Assembly: GCA_016169945.1 (NCBI GenBank)
Contig: JADLSH010000279.1
Location: 2,604,001-2,668,000 of the forward strand
DNA from: Trachythela sp. YZ-2020
Lineage: Eukaryota > Cnidaria > Anthozoa > Malacalcyonacea > Clavulariidae
Reading direction: 5' to 3'
DNA length: 64,000 bases
Positions 35,048 to 46,000 of this stretch are shown here, in pieces (position 1 is the stretch's first letter; every line of letters starts with the position of its first letter). The notes below the pieces were generated by a model. It was not told the origin of the DNA. It did no database searches and saw only the letters and a program-made list of their open reading frames with translations. The translations under genes and the position numbers were made by a program.

Positions 35048-35640
35048 TTTGTTTCCTGAGCACTGGATATGACGTTACGATACGTTTGAAGTGGAAAACG
35101 ACCTGCATGCGCCAATTAATTACATGTTTGGAGTAGGGCTCTGTTTAAACTAGCTTGCGTACCTAAATCAGTAGCCTGTATGTGCACAGATCTACTTATT
35201 TGGCTCCTTATTTAGCAGCCTCGTTTATAGGGCAAAACCAGACCACCCGAAAATTTTAAGGCGGCAAATAAGTAGGTCTGTGCTCAGGCTATTAAATCGG
35301 ATATCGCTGTATAAATGTTGATTAAACAAACAAAAAATATATAATCGGGGGAAAATCTGGGCTAATTTGTTCCCAGAATCATTGCCAGTATAGATCACGC
35401 TATTCTAGCTGGTTCGTCTGGATAGCTCGTCTTGTGTTTAAACTAAGACAGATGATATGTCTATAAATATGGTGTTAGGCGAACTAGGACCATTGCCAGT
35501 ATAGATCACGCTATTCTGGCTTGTCCATGTAGATTGTTTGTCTTATATTTACAATAAGATGGATGTTCCGTAAGATAGCGCCCCTATCATAATTCAAGCC
35601 AAAGAAAAAGTCCGAAAGTGAAACTCTATTAGAGAGACGA
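35048..35640. repeat. Unit-boundary block with internal hairpin (copy 4)
   Basis: Close copy of 10345-10930, with the foldback and two CATTGCCAGTATAG motifs. It leads into the promoter array of gene 5. Confidence 0.7.
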
Positions 35641-35644
35641 AATT

Positions 35645-37178
35645 GTTCTAATATAACAAGCTTCCCAGAACAGATTTTCCAAGTAATATTTACACAGATT
35701 TTATGCATACTTTTCTATAATTAAACCTCGGTGGCAGCGCTAAAATGATGCATCATCATGATTACAAAAGAACGCAGTTTGATATCCATGCTTCGTCATC
35801 AAAATATCAATGTTTATTATCAGAAGTGAAACTATGAATGATTTTCTCTGTCAAAAACACCAACATTTGGTGGAAAAATTGTATTACTTAACACTATACT
35901 TGTTTAAAAGCTAGGAACATAGTTTTAGAGGAATTAAATTGTATGAATATAACAAGCTTCCCAGAACAAAATTTCCAAGTAATATTTAAACACATTTTAT
36001 GCATACTTTTCTTTAATTAAACCTTGGTGGCAGCGCTAAAATGATGTATTATGACTTACACAAAAGAACACAGTTTGATATCTATGCTTCGTTGCGTGAT
36101 TTAATCATCTTGCTAACAAAATATCAATGTTTGTTATCAGAAGTGAAACTGTGAATGATTTAGTGTCTGCTCTGTCAAAAACACCAGCATTTGGTGGAAA
36201 AGATGTATTACTTCAACACTATACTTGTTTAAAAGCTAGGAACATAGTTTTAGAGGAATTAAATTGTTTGAAAATAACAAGCTTCCCAGAATAGAATTTC
36301 CAAGTAATATTTAAACACATTTTATGCATACTTTTCTTTAATTAAACCTTGGTGGCAGCGCTAAAATGATGTATTATGACTTACACAAAAGAACACAGTT
36401 TGATATCTATGCTTCGTTGCGCGATTTAATCATCTTGCTAGCAAAATATCAATGTTTATTATCAGAAGTGAAACTGTGAATGATTTAGTGTCAGCTCTGT
36501 AAAAAACACCAACATTTGGTGGAAAAATTGTATTACTTAACACTATATACTTGTTTAAAAGCTAGGAACATAGTTTTAGAGGAATTAAATTGTGTGAATA
36601 CAACAAGCTTCCCAGAACAAAATTTCCAAGTAATATTTAAAGACAATTTTATGCCTACTTTTCTTTAATTAAACCTTTGTGGCAGCGCTAAAATGATGTA
36701 TTATGACTTACACAAAAGAACACAGTTTGATATCTATGCTTCGTTGGGTGATCTAATCATCTTGCTAACAAAATATCAATGTTTGTTATCAGAAGTGAAA
36801 CTGTGAATGATTTCGTGTTTGCTCTGTCAAAACACCAACACTTGGTGGAAAAGTTGCATTACTTCAACACTATACTTGTTTAAAAGTTAGAAACATAGTT
36901 TAAGAGGGATGAAATTGTATTAATATAACAAGCTTCCCAGAACAGAATTTTCAAGTAATATTTAAACACATTCTATGCATACTTTTCTTTAATTCACTTT
37001 GGTCGCGCTAAAATGATCTGTTATGACTTACAAAAGAACACAGTTTGATATCGATACTATCTGAGGTGGTCTTATGATATAACGACACACCATCAGATCC
37101 ATATTTCATTACGAACAAGGAATCTCTCCAAGACAAGGTATTTACAATCTGTCTTTCAAACAACGATATCGAAGAGAA
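35645..37178 (+). promoter_or_regulatory. Promoter-like repeat array upstream of Kelch gene 5 (5 units)
   Basis: Unit starts near 35655, 35951, 36276, 36602 and 36927, spaced 296, 325, 326 and 325 bp. TTCCCAGAA is present in all five. AGAAGTGAAAC is present in all four full units (near 35822, 36138, 36466 and 36790). The proximal unit leads into the conserved leader and ATG. Confidence 0.6.
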
Positions 37179-38772
37179 ATGGCGAGGAGAAACTCATATG
37201 GCGGGTACAAAGAGGAGAGATTTGAAAACAAAGTAGATATTAGACTACTGTGTCCTATTTGCTTGAAGGTAATAAAAGACCCGGTACAATGCCCGAATGA
37301 ACATCACTTCTGTGGCTCGTGTGTTCGAAAGCACTTGCACGAAAACTCCAAAACCTGTCCAACCTGCAAACACCATCTGACGGAAAAAACATTGACGAAA
37401 CCGAGGATTTTTTACGGAAACGTTGGAGCGTCTCAAGATTCGGTGTGATAACGCAAGCCGTGGTTGTCGAGAGTTGATCGAGCTTGAATTTCTCGATCGC
37501 CATGTCAAGAGATGTGGCTATTCACCAACACGTTGTACAAACACGGGCTGTTCTGAAGTCATCAACCGACACGACCAAGAACGACACGAGAATGAACTTT
37601 GTCGTTTTCGTATGATTGTTTGTGACGAATGTAAGCAACAAGTGTTACGCAAGTCAAGTCGTGCCCATCCCTGTTTCATGAGGAAGGAAATGGACGATTT
37701 CGCGAGAAAGACGGAGAAAGATATGAAGGAACTCAAGAATAAAGAGCTGACTCAAGAAGAGTTTATTCGAAACCTAAAGGCCGAAGTTGCCTGTCAAAAT
37801 GATGTTATTGATGATCTACGCCTCAAAATGGAATACCTTACCAACGATGCGACCGAGAGATGTGATCTATTCACAGGCAGACGAAAGTTATTTGTTTGTG
37901 GAGGGACAGATGGTAAGACTAACTTTAATTCCGTAGAGTCGTACAGCTGGCCCGAGAATTCTTGGACACTAGAACCGCCAGCAATGAAAGAGAAACGATC
38001 AGTTCCTTCCGCATTTGTATACTTGCGGCAAATATATGTCAGTGGCGGATGGATTGGGACCGAGCACACGGACAGTATTGAAAGCTTAAATGTTGACAGC
38101 GAACGCATAGAATGGATCGAGTCTCCTGTCAAGATGCCAATCAAGTGTCGTGGACACGGAATGGTTTGTAATGAAGATAGAGCAATTTTGACTGGTGGAC
38201 GTACTGACGGTGACAATGTTTCAGACGGGATTTACGAAATTAAACTAACTCCTCCATACACGACGAAGTTATTGACCCAGATGCCAGAGCCACGATGTGA
38301 CCATGGTTGTCAGATTATTGACAACGAGGTTGTGGTTGCTGGCGGAAGGACATCAAAATGCGCCAAGGACATTAAAAACACCATATACGTATACGACATT
38401 AACAATAACGAATGTAAAACCTTACCCCCACTGCCATTTCATATCTCTAGTATGGCTACTGTTAGTTATAAAGGTAATGTAATTTTGATCGGAGGCATTA
38501 ATGAGAAAGCTCAAACATTAAACACAGTACTCATGTACGAAGTGAAAACAGGAAAAATTAAAATGCTACCTTGCCTTAATCATAAAAGAGCAGCAAGTGC
38601 AGCAGTTATCACTGGCAATGTTATCATTGTCATGGGTGGTTATGATTATGAAACTAAAACATTTCTCAATTCAGTCGAGTGCTTAGACTTAAGTACCAAT
38701 GTATGGAGAGAACTGTCACCAATGACAACTAAACGAGGTTTTGCATCTGCAGTCCTCAAACCAATTTGCTAG
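37179..38772 (+). pseudogene. RING / zinc-finger / Kelch paralogue 5, frameshifted
   Basis: The RING is encoded in one frame (37179-37448); the zinc fingers, coiled coil and Kelch domain continue in another (to 38772). Relative to paralogue 1, the stretch CCACCGAGATTTTTA has become CCGAGGATTTTTT at about 37401-37413, a net loss of two bases. It also has one extra codon near 37976 and a stop two codons later than the others. All other motifs are intact, so the break is recent or artefactual. If real, translation would give a RING-only peptide of about 89 residues. Loop variants: GGTDGKTNFN, KRSVPSAFVYLRQ, PRCDHG, GGRTSKCAK, GGINEK, GGYDYETKTF. Confidence 0.85.
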
Positions 38773-39039
38773 AATGTATTCAATTGAACTGTTGGGAGAA
38801 AACTGTTTAAGTATACTAGCATATATAATCCTATATATAAGAATATCACATCATTTTGAACAGTTTATTATATACTATATCCCTAAGTAAGTAGCAATGT
38901 AGCAAAACATATATTAACAAAACTTGTTATTTTTATCACTATATAATTAATACACAATATTAATAAATGACATGTATCGTATAGAAGTATTTCATTAGTC
39001 CATTGATGGGGCTGCCTTCGCAGGCTAGAGACAAACTAG

Positions 39040-39345
39040 ACTAAATTAACTTTATTTATACTGGATAGCTCTATCAGTTCTAAACTGTTCTCTCTAGAGA
39101 TACAGCAAGGGTCATCTCTTATTGATCCAGTGTTACTACAGGAGGAAACCTAAACTAAACTAACTTTATTTATACTGGATAGCTCTATCAGTTCTAAACT
39201 GTTCTCTCTAGAGATACAGCAAGGGTCATCTCTTATTGATCCAGTGTTACTACAGGAGGAAACCTAAACTAAACTAACTTTATTTATACTGGATAGCTCT
39301 ATCAGTTCTAGACTGTACTCTCAAGAGGTTCAATAAGAGCCTTTC
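39040..39345. repeat. 114-bp satellite downstream of Kelch gene 5
   Basis: Nearly three units with TACTGGATAGCTCTATCAG; the last is diverged. Confidence 0.85.
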
Positions 39346-39349
39346 ATTT

Positions 39350-40184
39350 CGGTCAATTGTTAAAATATAAAAAGAAAATCGGAGAAGCCCGAGAAAACCT
39401 TTGATGTTTGGTAAGTCAAAGCTGAAGCACTCTTCTCAAATGTGACTGAGACAAAATTATAATCAGACAACAGCATATTGTAGGAATTCAACCAGGCTCA
39501 CAGAAGACGCTAAAGTGAAAGACATATGCACTAACCACTGTGTCAGCAACACCCTATGGTGTGTTGGGCAAAGTAGGAATATTAATCCTAGCCAAATTTC
39601 ACAAATTGTCCTTAAAATTTCACAAATGCTCTTTTTCAAGCAGGAAAGAGAATACTTCATCGCTCGTGTTTGCATATAAATCAAACTGTGACAGTTTAAC
39701 TAAGTTTAACCAATTTGATTGGCCTTTTGAACAAAAGCAAATTTATGTCATTATTTATGAATCGTTCAGCTGTTTAGGCCAAGTTTAAGTTAGCCTCCAT
39801 AACGCAAAAAATAACAGTCTGCGTTTCGAAAGCCAAGTTAAAGTGTGTTTGCCTGTGATCTGAAAAGGATATAACCTCTTTAAATATTTTAACACTGCAT
39901 TAATCTTGGTTAACAAGGGTATGTGTGTGAAAGGGGGGGGGGGCATATTATGGTGGCCTAATAAGGTATTCACTCACACGTTTAAACTAGAGAATACGAC
40001 ATAATTCGTTTTCAAACCAATTTTTGACATCGTGAGGCTAGCCATAGAAACTGGTCATGCTGCGCCAATATTTACATATCTAATTTATTTATTCAAACCT
40101 TTAGAGTGAATGTATTGTCTTTGGTCTATCAGTCGCCATGGCTGGTTTGGCAACTGTTGTAAAATGCGCTGCCACTATGTTCTA
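39350..40184. other. Spacer after Kelch gene 5
   Basis: 39375-39790 repeats the spacer after gene 3. The rest is unique AT-rich sequence with a G-run near 39930. No gene seen. Confidence 0.45.
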
Positions 40185-40480
40185 ATTAAAGAAAAGTATG
40201 CATAAAATGTGTTTAAATATTACTAGGAAATTATCTTCCTGGAAGCTTGTTATGTAATAGAATTTCATCCACCTTTTTTCCAAAACTTTCCCCATCAAAT
40301 ATGGGTTTTTTAGAACAAAGATCGACTGATAGTTCGAACTGACTGTACTTACAGCTCCACTTGATAAAGAAATGTTCACATATTTTTAGATATCTAATTA
40401 AATAGCGCCATATAATATCGATATCATACTGTGTTATTTTCAGTGAATCAGAATACTTCATTTTAACAGTTATTTTAATA
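40185..40480 (-). repeat. Terminal, decayed inverted promoter copy
   Basis: AAGTATGCATAAAATGTGTT and TTCCTGGAAGCTTGTTAT mark a reverse-complement promoter unit. It marks the right edge of the Kelch array. Confidence 0.6.
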
Positions 40481-40967
40481 GTTAGATGGCAGTAATGCTT
40501 AAAATATTTTGTTAAATTACTTGGAAATTTAACTCAAAGAAAATCTCGCTAATGTATACGTTTTTCTTGTATAGCACAGGTTTATTGAATTCTAAAATCT
40601 ATGAGCCATATTTGGCGGTCATATTGAAGTAACCTGCCCCTCGGTATCCTATGCTTAAAATCTTCTAAAAATCATTAAAATGGATTGGGTAGAATGGTAG
40701 ATATAAACAAATTTTGACAGTATGAAATCTCTTCTTATTATAAGAAGGATGCTCCATCAAGTTTTGTTTTAAGATCAGTGGCGGTACTATCCAGTCTGTT
40801 ATTGAGATCAGTGTTGCTGATCAACAAATATTTTCTCCCAAAGTATGCTTTGCCCCAGTCTCTCGTATAATCGCGCGATCTATTATTGTCGGCCTTATTT
40901 ATTTCCTTGTACATGTGTACAAATTTTACAAAAGTTTAGATTTTTCACGAAAACTCGTTCATATGTG

Positions 40968-41519
40968 ATGGGAAATTTACTATCGAGTGTGTGGACCCGG
41001 CTTTTGGGCCGCGAGGACGTGCGAATCTTAATGGTCGGGCTGGATAATGCGGGGAAAACTACAATTTTATACCAACTAAAATTTGGCAAGGTTATCTCAA
41101 GCGTGCCAACGATAGGTTTCAACGTGGAAACGGTGACTTACAAGAATATTTCATTTACAGTATGGGACATTGGCGGACAGGATAAGATACGAAATTTATG
41201 GAGAGTGTATTTCCAAAGCTCTCAAGGGATTATATTCGTTATAGACAGCTCTGATCGTGAGCGAATGCCTGAAGTAAAGACGGAATTAATGCGTTTGCTG
41301 ACAGAGGACGAATTGGAAAATGTACATTTATTGATATTTGCCAATAAGCAGGACGTGGAGAATGCAATGAGCACGAATGAAATCCGGGAACAGCTTGGGT
41401 TAAACGAATTGAAGAAACGATCTTGGTTTGTGCAGGCAACCAGTGCGACCAAAGCCGAGGGACTAACCGAGGGTCTGGATTGGTTGGCCAACCAGATTCA
41501 AAATAGGCCACGATTATAA
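40968..41519 (+). CDS. ARF-family small GTPase, intronless
   Basis: 183-residue protein of class I/II ARF type (ARF1 is 181). Gly2 is available for myristoylation. The P-loop is GLDNAGKT (24-31), switch 1 [10 protein letters not shown] contains Thr48, switch 2 [10 protein letters not shown] has the catalytic Gln71, and NKQD (126-129) and ATSATKAEG give guanine specificity. ARFs recruit vesicle coats and lipid-modifying enzymes to Golgi and endosome membranes when GTP-bound. The ATG at 40968 gives the family MGN start; an in-frame upstream extension to 40845 would destroy the myristoylation site, so I reject it. Divergent residues (for example [33 protein letters not shown]) and the lack of introns suggest a fast-evolving or retroposed paralogue rather than canonical ARF1. 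AATAAA overlaps the stop codon at 41518. Confidence 0.93.
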   Translation: MGNLLSSVWTRLLGREDVRILMVGLDNAGKTTILYQLKFGKVISSVPTIGFNVETVTYKNISFTVWDIGGQDKIRNLWRVYFQSSQGIIFVIDSSDRERMPEVKTELMRLLTEDELENVHLLIFANKQDVENAMSTNEIREQLGLNELKKRSWFVQATSATKAEGLTEGLDWLANQIQNRPRL

Positions 41520-43095
41520 TAAAATATTAAGACTTTAAATATGTTGTAGGATGCAATTGTTATATGTGATATGTTTTGGACTGATGCTAGTAGATAATTA
41601 TGGTCCGAAACTAGACAATAAATTATGCGTTTATAAATTATCCTAACTTTATATAAGGGCAGGCAACAAATAGATTTTGTCAATCTAATTAGAGTTAGAA
41701 TTAACAATGTGCAATTTACACATTGTTCTGGCTCAAATAGTGAATATTTGCACTGTTGCAGATCACTTTTCCAAACGATGTGTAAACTATATTTTATGCA
41801 AATTTAACAAATTCAACTTAAATTTTGCTTGTATTTATTTTTGTACTAAAAGCATCTGTGAAAAGAAGAATATAGCTGAAATTCATTCAAAATATTCACG
41901 AAATTTGCAAGGAAAGGACAGCCATTTTGTCAGTGTTTCCACTTTGCAAAAAATTCCTTAAATTTTCAAAAATTTGTACATCAATTTTGTGCACAAACTA
42001 TCTTCTCTTTGTCCAGGTTCATACGGACAGATTATCGGGTTTGCGCCTGTGATTGTAGGATAAAATCTATTTGTTAACAGCCCTTAATTATTTAAAGTTT
42101 CCAGCTGTAATTGTTAGGTGTGACTTGTTCTGAATTGACAATAGTAGATTGTAGTCGAAAAATTGGCAATAAATTATTCTTCATAAATTATCATAATTAT
42201 AACAGTTTAGAACTGATAGAGCTTTCAAGTGTAAATAGTTTAGTTAATTAAAATACTTGGAGGTTTGTACAAATGATTGACTTGTCTGATTGATGTAGAG
42301 TATCTGGACTAAATAATATGCACAAATATTACACAACATTTTTTTCATAACATACCTATATCTACATTCTTTACATTAAAGATTTTTTAATCTTTCCTGT
42401 TTTAGTTGTCGATATATATAAACAATTCTATATATAGGATGTGTTCATTTTTAGCAGAGCATTTTTGGTGCAAAAAGTGTTCTCATAAGACACGAAAATG
42501 TTGTTATTGTAACTATAATTCTATTTAAAAGATATTTTCAAATGATGGAATGACATCTTTACAAGTTTTCCATATCTACTTTCATTCTTTCACAAGTTTG
42601 GACAACTCGCATGCCTAGTTACTAATGTTTCAGTTTACCAAAGCATAGAAAGCAATGTTCAATGGTAACTAAGAAACATGTATATACGAATTATTCACTA
42701 GGGGAGTGAGTGAAAGGTCGTCTGTTTTATCAGGCTAATTATTCACTAATGATGTAGATTATTCTAATACTTGGTCTAATAGTTATCTTTAATTGCTCTA
42801 TTCTATGCTTTCTTAAACAAGAACAATAGCAACTGGCATGTGAGTTATCCACACCAATGGTAATTAATGTTTGACACTTTAATGTCACAACTCATAAATT
42901 GTGTTATTCAATATCTTGAGAATGAAAAGAGATATAAAAAACTATGAAAAATATTACTCTACATTTTAAAAGTTCTTTCCAACAAAAGCATAATTAGAAT
43001 AACGTAAACTTTTCGTGCCTATTAAATAGAGTCATTTATAGATTGTGTTATATATCATAACTAATATCTTGCAATATCATAAATATTGTCATCTA
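41520..43095. other. Spacer between convergent ARF and UBE2O 3' ends
   Basis: AT-rich, with several AATAAA/AATAAAT signals in both directions. A degenerate direct repeat of about 100 bp is visible (about 41548-41650 and 42110-42205, both with CAATAAATTAT). A fragment of the 114-bp satellite lies near 42200-42245. No gene. Confidence 0.5.
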
Positions 43096-46000
43096 TTAAC
43101 TTTTTTCATCATCTATAGTCAACTTCTCGTCTTTTAATGTCTTACTAAATAGTTCAATATTTCTTTCTAAACACTTACAAAATCCTTTAGACACTGGGAA
43201 TAGCGGGAATTCAGGTGTTTTAAATTGTTCGGTTTGTCGTGATGCTGTTTCTGTCGAAATAGTACAACCATTTTGTTGCACTATTGAGCTCCCTTCCTCT
43301 GAGCTTTGAGACAGTTCAGAGAGTTTATGTGAATGCGACAGCCAACTTTTAAATCTCTCAATGGTTCTGGAATAGTAATAATAACGATATATTCGTATCT
43401 TATCAATATCCTGAGGTCTAGCTTCCTGCGTTAGGGACTTAAGATCTCCAAATTTGTGCCGCAACGTATCTATTCAACAAACTTTGCTGGTTATGAAGCC
43501 AAGAATTTCACAAGGAATGATCACAATTACATGGTAAGCATATTAATATGTTTTCAACGCGAATAACTGTGGACATAACACAGCCATTTAGAAATGCAAT
43601 ATGCGATGAAAAGAAAGCGATGACAGTGTCTATATGGCGGTTCGAGGAAAGATAGGAACTTCGCAACAACAAAAATTTAGAGAGGAAAATTTAAGAAATT
43701 TTCAACTTTCAAATACAAGTAAAAGTACATTAACACTCAAACGAAGGCATTTGCAATCAGTAAAAAGTCACGTAAACTGTTAGGTAAGTAAGTGGGGGTG
43801 TACTTAATCATCCTTACTTGCAGCTGAGAGCTGAGCTGAATTACGAAGGACGCAGCTCGACTTGATCGAGTCGAAGGCTTCTTAAAGGCGCCTCTGGCTG
43901 TCACCGTATGACTCATCACTCATGTCTGACCACGGAGCACAGCTACGATGGAAGGGTTAGTTTTGAGATTTATCCCAAACCACTTGGTCAATATTCTCTG
44001 TGCGAAGACACCGGAGAAAAATCACCTCCTTTTCGCGGCCATTTTGCAGTGTCCGAAATGGGACATCAGGTGTTTAACCACTAAGTGACAGCCGATGAAA
44101 ATGCACACTTAGATGCCGTTCATATGAGATCGGCTAATCCGCAAGATCTGCACGACAAGTGGGATAAAAATTTTCATTCAAATGCTCCATCCCACCTGAC
44201 CGGATGGACATAATTTTTCGCGATTTTAAGCTACATTTGTGTTGCTGCTGAGCGGCGATGTTTAATCACGAAAAATATTTCGACAGCGCGATGTGGCTTC
44301 CCTTAAGGCAATTTTCCATTACGGTCGCTTTGCCCATGTTTCAACTTTCGCTGTAGGTGTCTAGCGTGAGATTTTTTTGTCCGCTTTACACCTCGCGGAA
44401 ACGCCTGAAAGTTGAACTACATTTAACTTTCTTGGCGTGCCCTCGCGACTAATTTTTCACGTGATTCGAATCGGTCGGAATGAGAGGCGGAATGAGAACA
44501 CTCATTTGAGTTTCCCAGCCGACCGGGCACAGCTACGCCCTTAGTCCAAGACCCCCGTCACGTTATCGCAAGCGTCGACAATGCCTCAAAACCAGGCCGG
44601 CGAGCATCTACGTTTATCAGACAACAAGTGTATTGAATTGGACAGAAATAAAACAATTCTTAAAAATCCTACCTTTGTCCGTCTTTCTGAAAATGTCTCC
44701 TTATTTCCTTGTCAAATATTGCATGTTTCGTCTTGATAGCGGCCGTCATAGATGATATAAGATGAAGTATCGCCATTTCATTATAGAGACGTGAATTCTC
44801 AATACCTTCTACGGTTCCCCTGTGCTTTTCATAACCTGCTTCGTTGAAGTATGGATCTTTACAAAGGATCAAAGCTGCAAAGAAAAAATTAGATTTTTAA
44901 GCGTTAACTTTTAAGCGTTGTGTACTTACACACATCTTGTCAACAAGATGTTTTCGCAACAGTCTTGTAGCAAGCTTATCAACAAGTTGCAACAATGTTG
45001 TCGATTGACCAAGTTGCTACAAGGTTGTCACTCACAACTTGTTAACAAGTTGTTGCATTGCAGGACGATAACAAGTTGTTGGAACAACTTGTAACAAGTC
45101 TGTTGAGTCAACAACCTTGTAGCAAGTTGTCAACAAGTTGTAACAATGTTGTCATTTTATCAAGTTGCTACAAGGTTGTCATTCACAACTTGTTAACAAG
45201 TTGTTGCATTGCAGGACGATAACAAGTTGTTGGAACAACTTGTAACAAGTCTGTTGAGTCAACAACCTTGTAGCAAGTTGTCAACAAGTTGGAACAATGT
45301 TGTCATTTTATCAAGTTGCTACAAGGTTGTCACTCACAATTTGTTAACAAGTTGTTGAATTGCAAGACGATAACAACTTGTAACAAGTCTGTTGAGCAGA
45401 CAACCTTGAAGCAAGTTGTCAACAAGCCTAAGATAACTTGTCAACAAGCAGTGCGAACACATCAATCGATCACAATAACTAATCACTTACTAAATGTATT
45501 AATTAATGTACATATCAACAATCAAGAACGTCAATCAATCACATCAAATGATCAATACACCAATCGATGATCAAACAATCAAAGACAAACCTTGAATAGA
45601 CAAGAGAACTTGCAGTAAATTCGACTTGTCAGTCCAACTCTCACTATCCTTCCCAGACCACGTGCCCAGCAGGCTGGTACACACTGTGCCGTCCACGTAC
45701 AGATTGGGGTTCAATACACTGGTTGTCATGGAAACGAAGAACACCATGGGAGGGGAGGCAGGGTAGTCTGATGGCAGTTTGATGTCAAACAGAAACACAC
45801 CACCCTCGTAAGGAGTGTCTTTGGGACCTGTGATGAGGACGGTGAAGAGTTCCTGGGGAAAAAATAGATAGAGGTGTTGTAGTTAAACTAAGCTCAAATA
45901 AATTAACTTTATTCACACTGGATAGTTTTACCGGTTCTCATATAGGGAATGTTTTTAGAGCCAGTTGTTAGGAATAGTTGCTGTGAAAGAAAAATATTTG

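Noticed and set aside
11937..38216. Minus-strand frames of 60-146 codons inside each Kelch gene
   Set aside because: They are shadows of the conserved coding strand and have no domain of their own.
40845..40967. N-terminal extension of the ARF protein
   Set aside because: It would bury the MGN myristoylation start, and the extra residues do not resemble ARF.
44940..45440. CRISPR-like repeat array
   Set aside because: Eukaryotic context, 151-bp self-similar units and no unique spacers.
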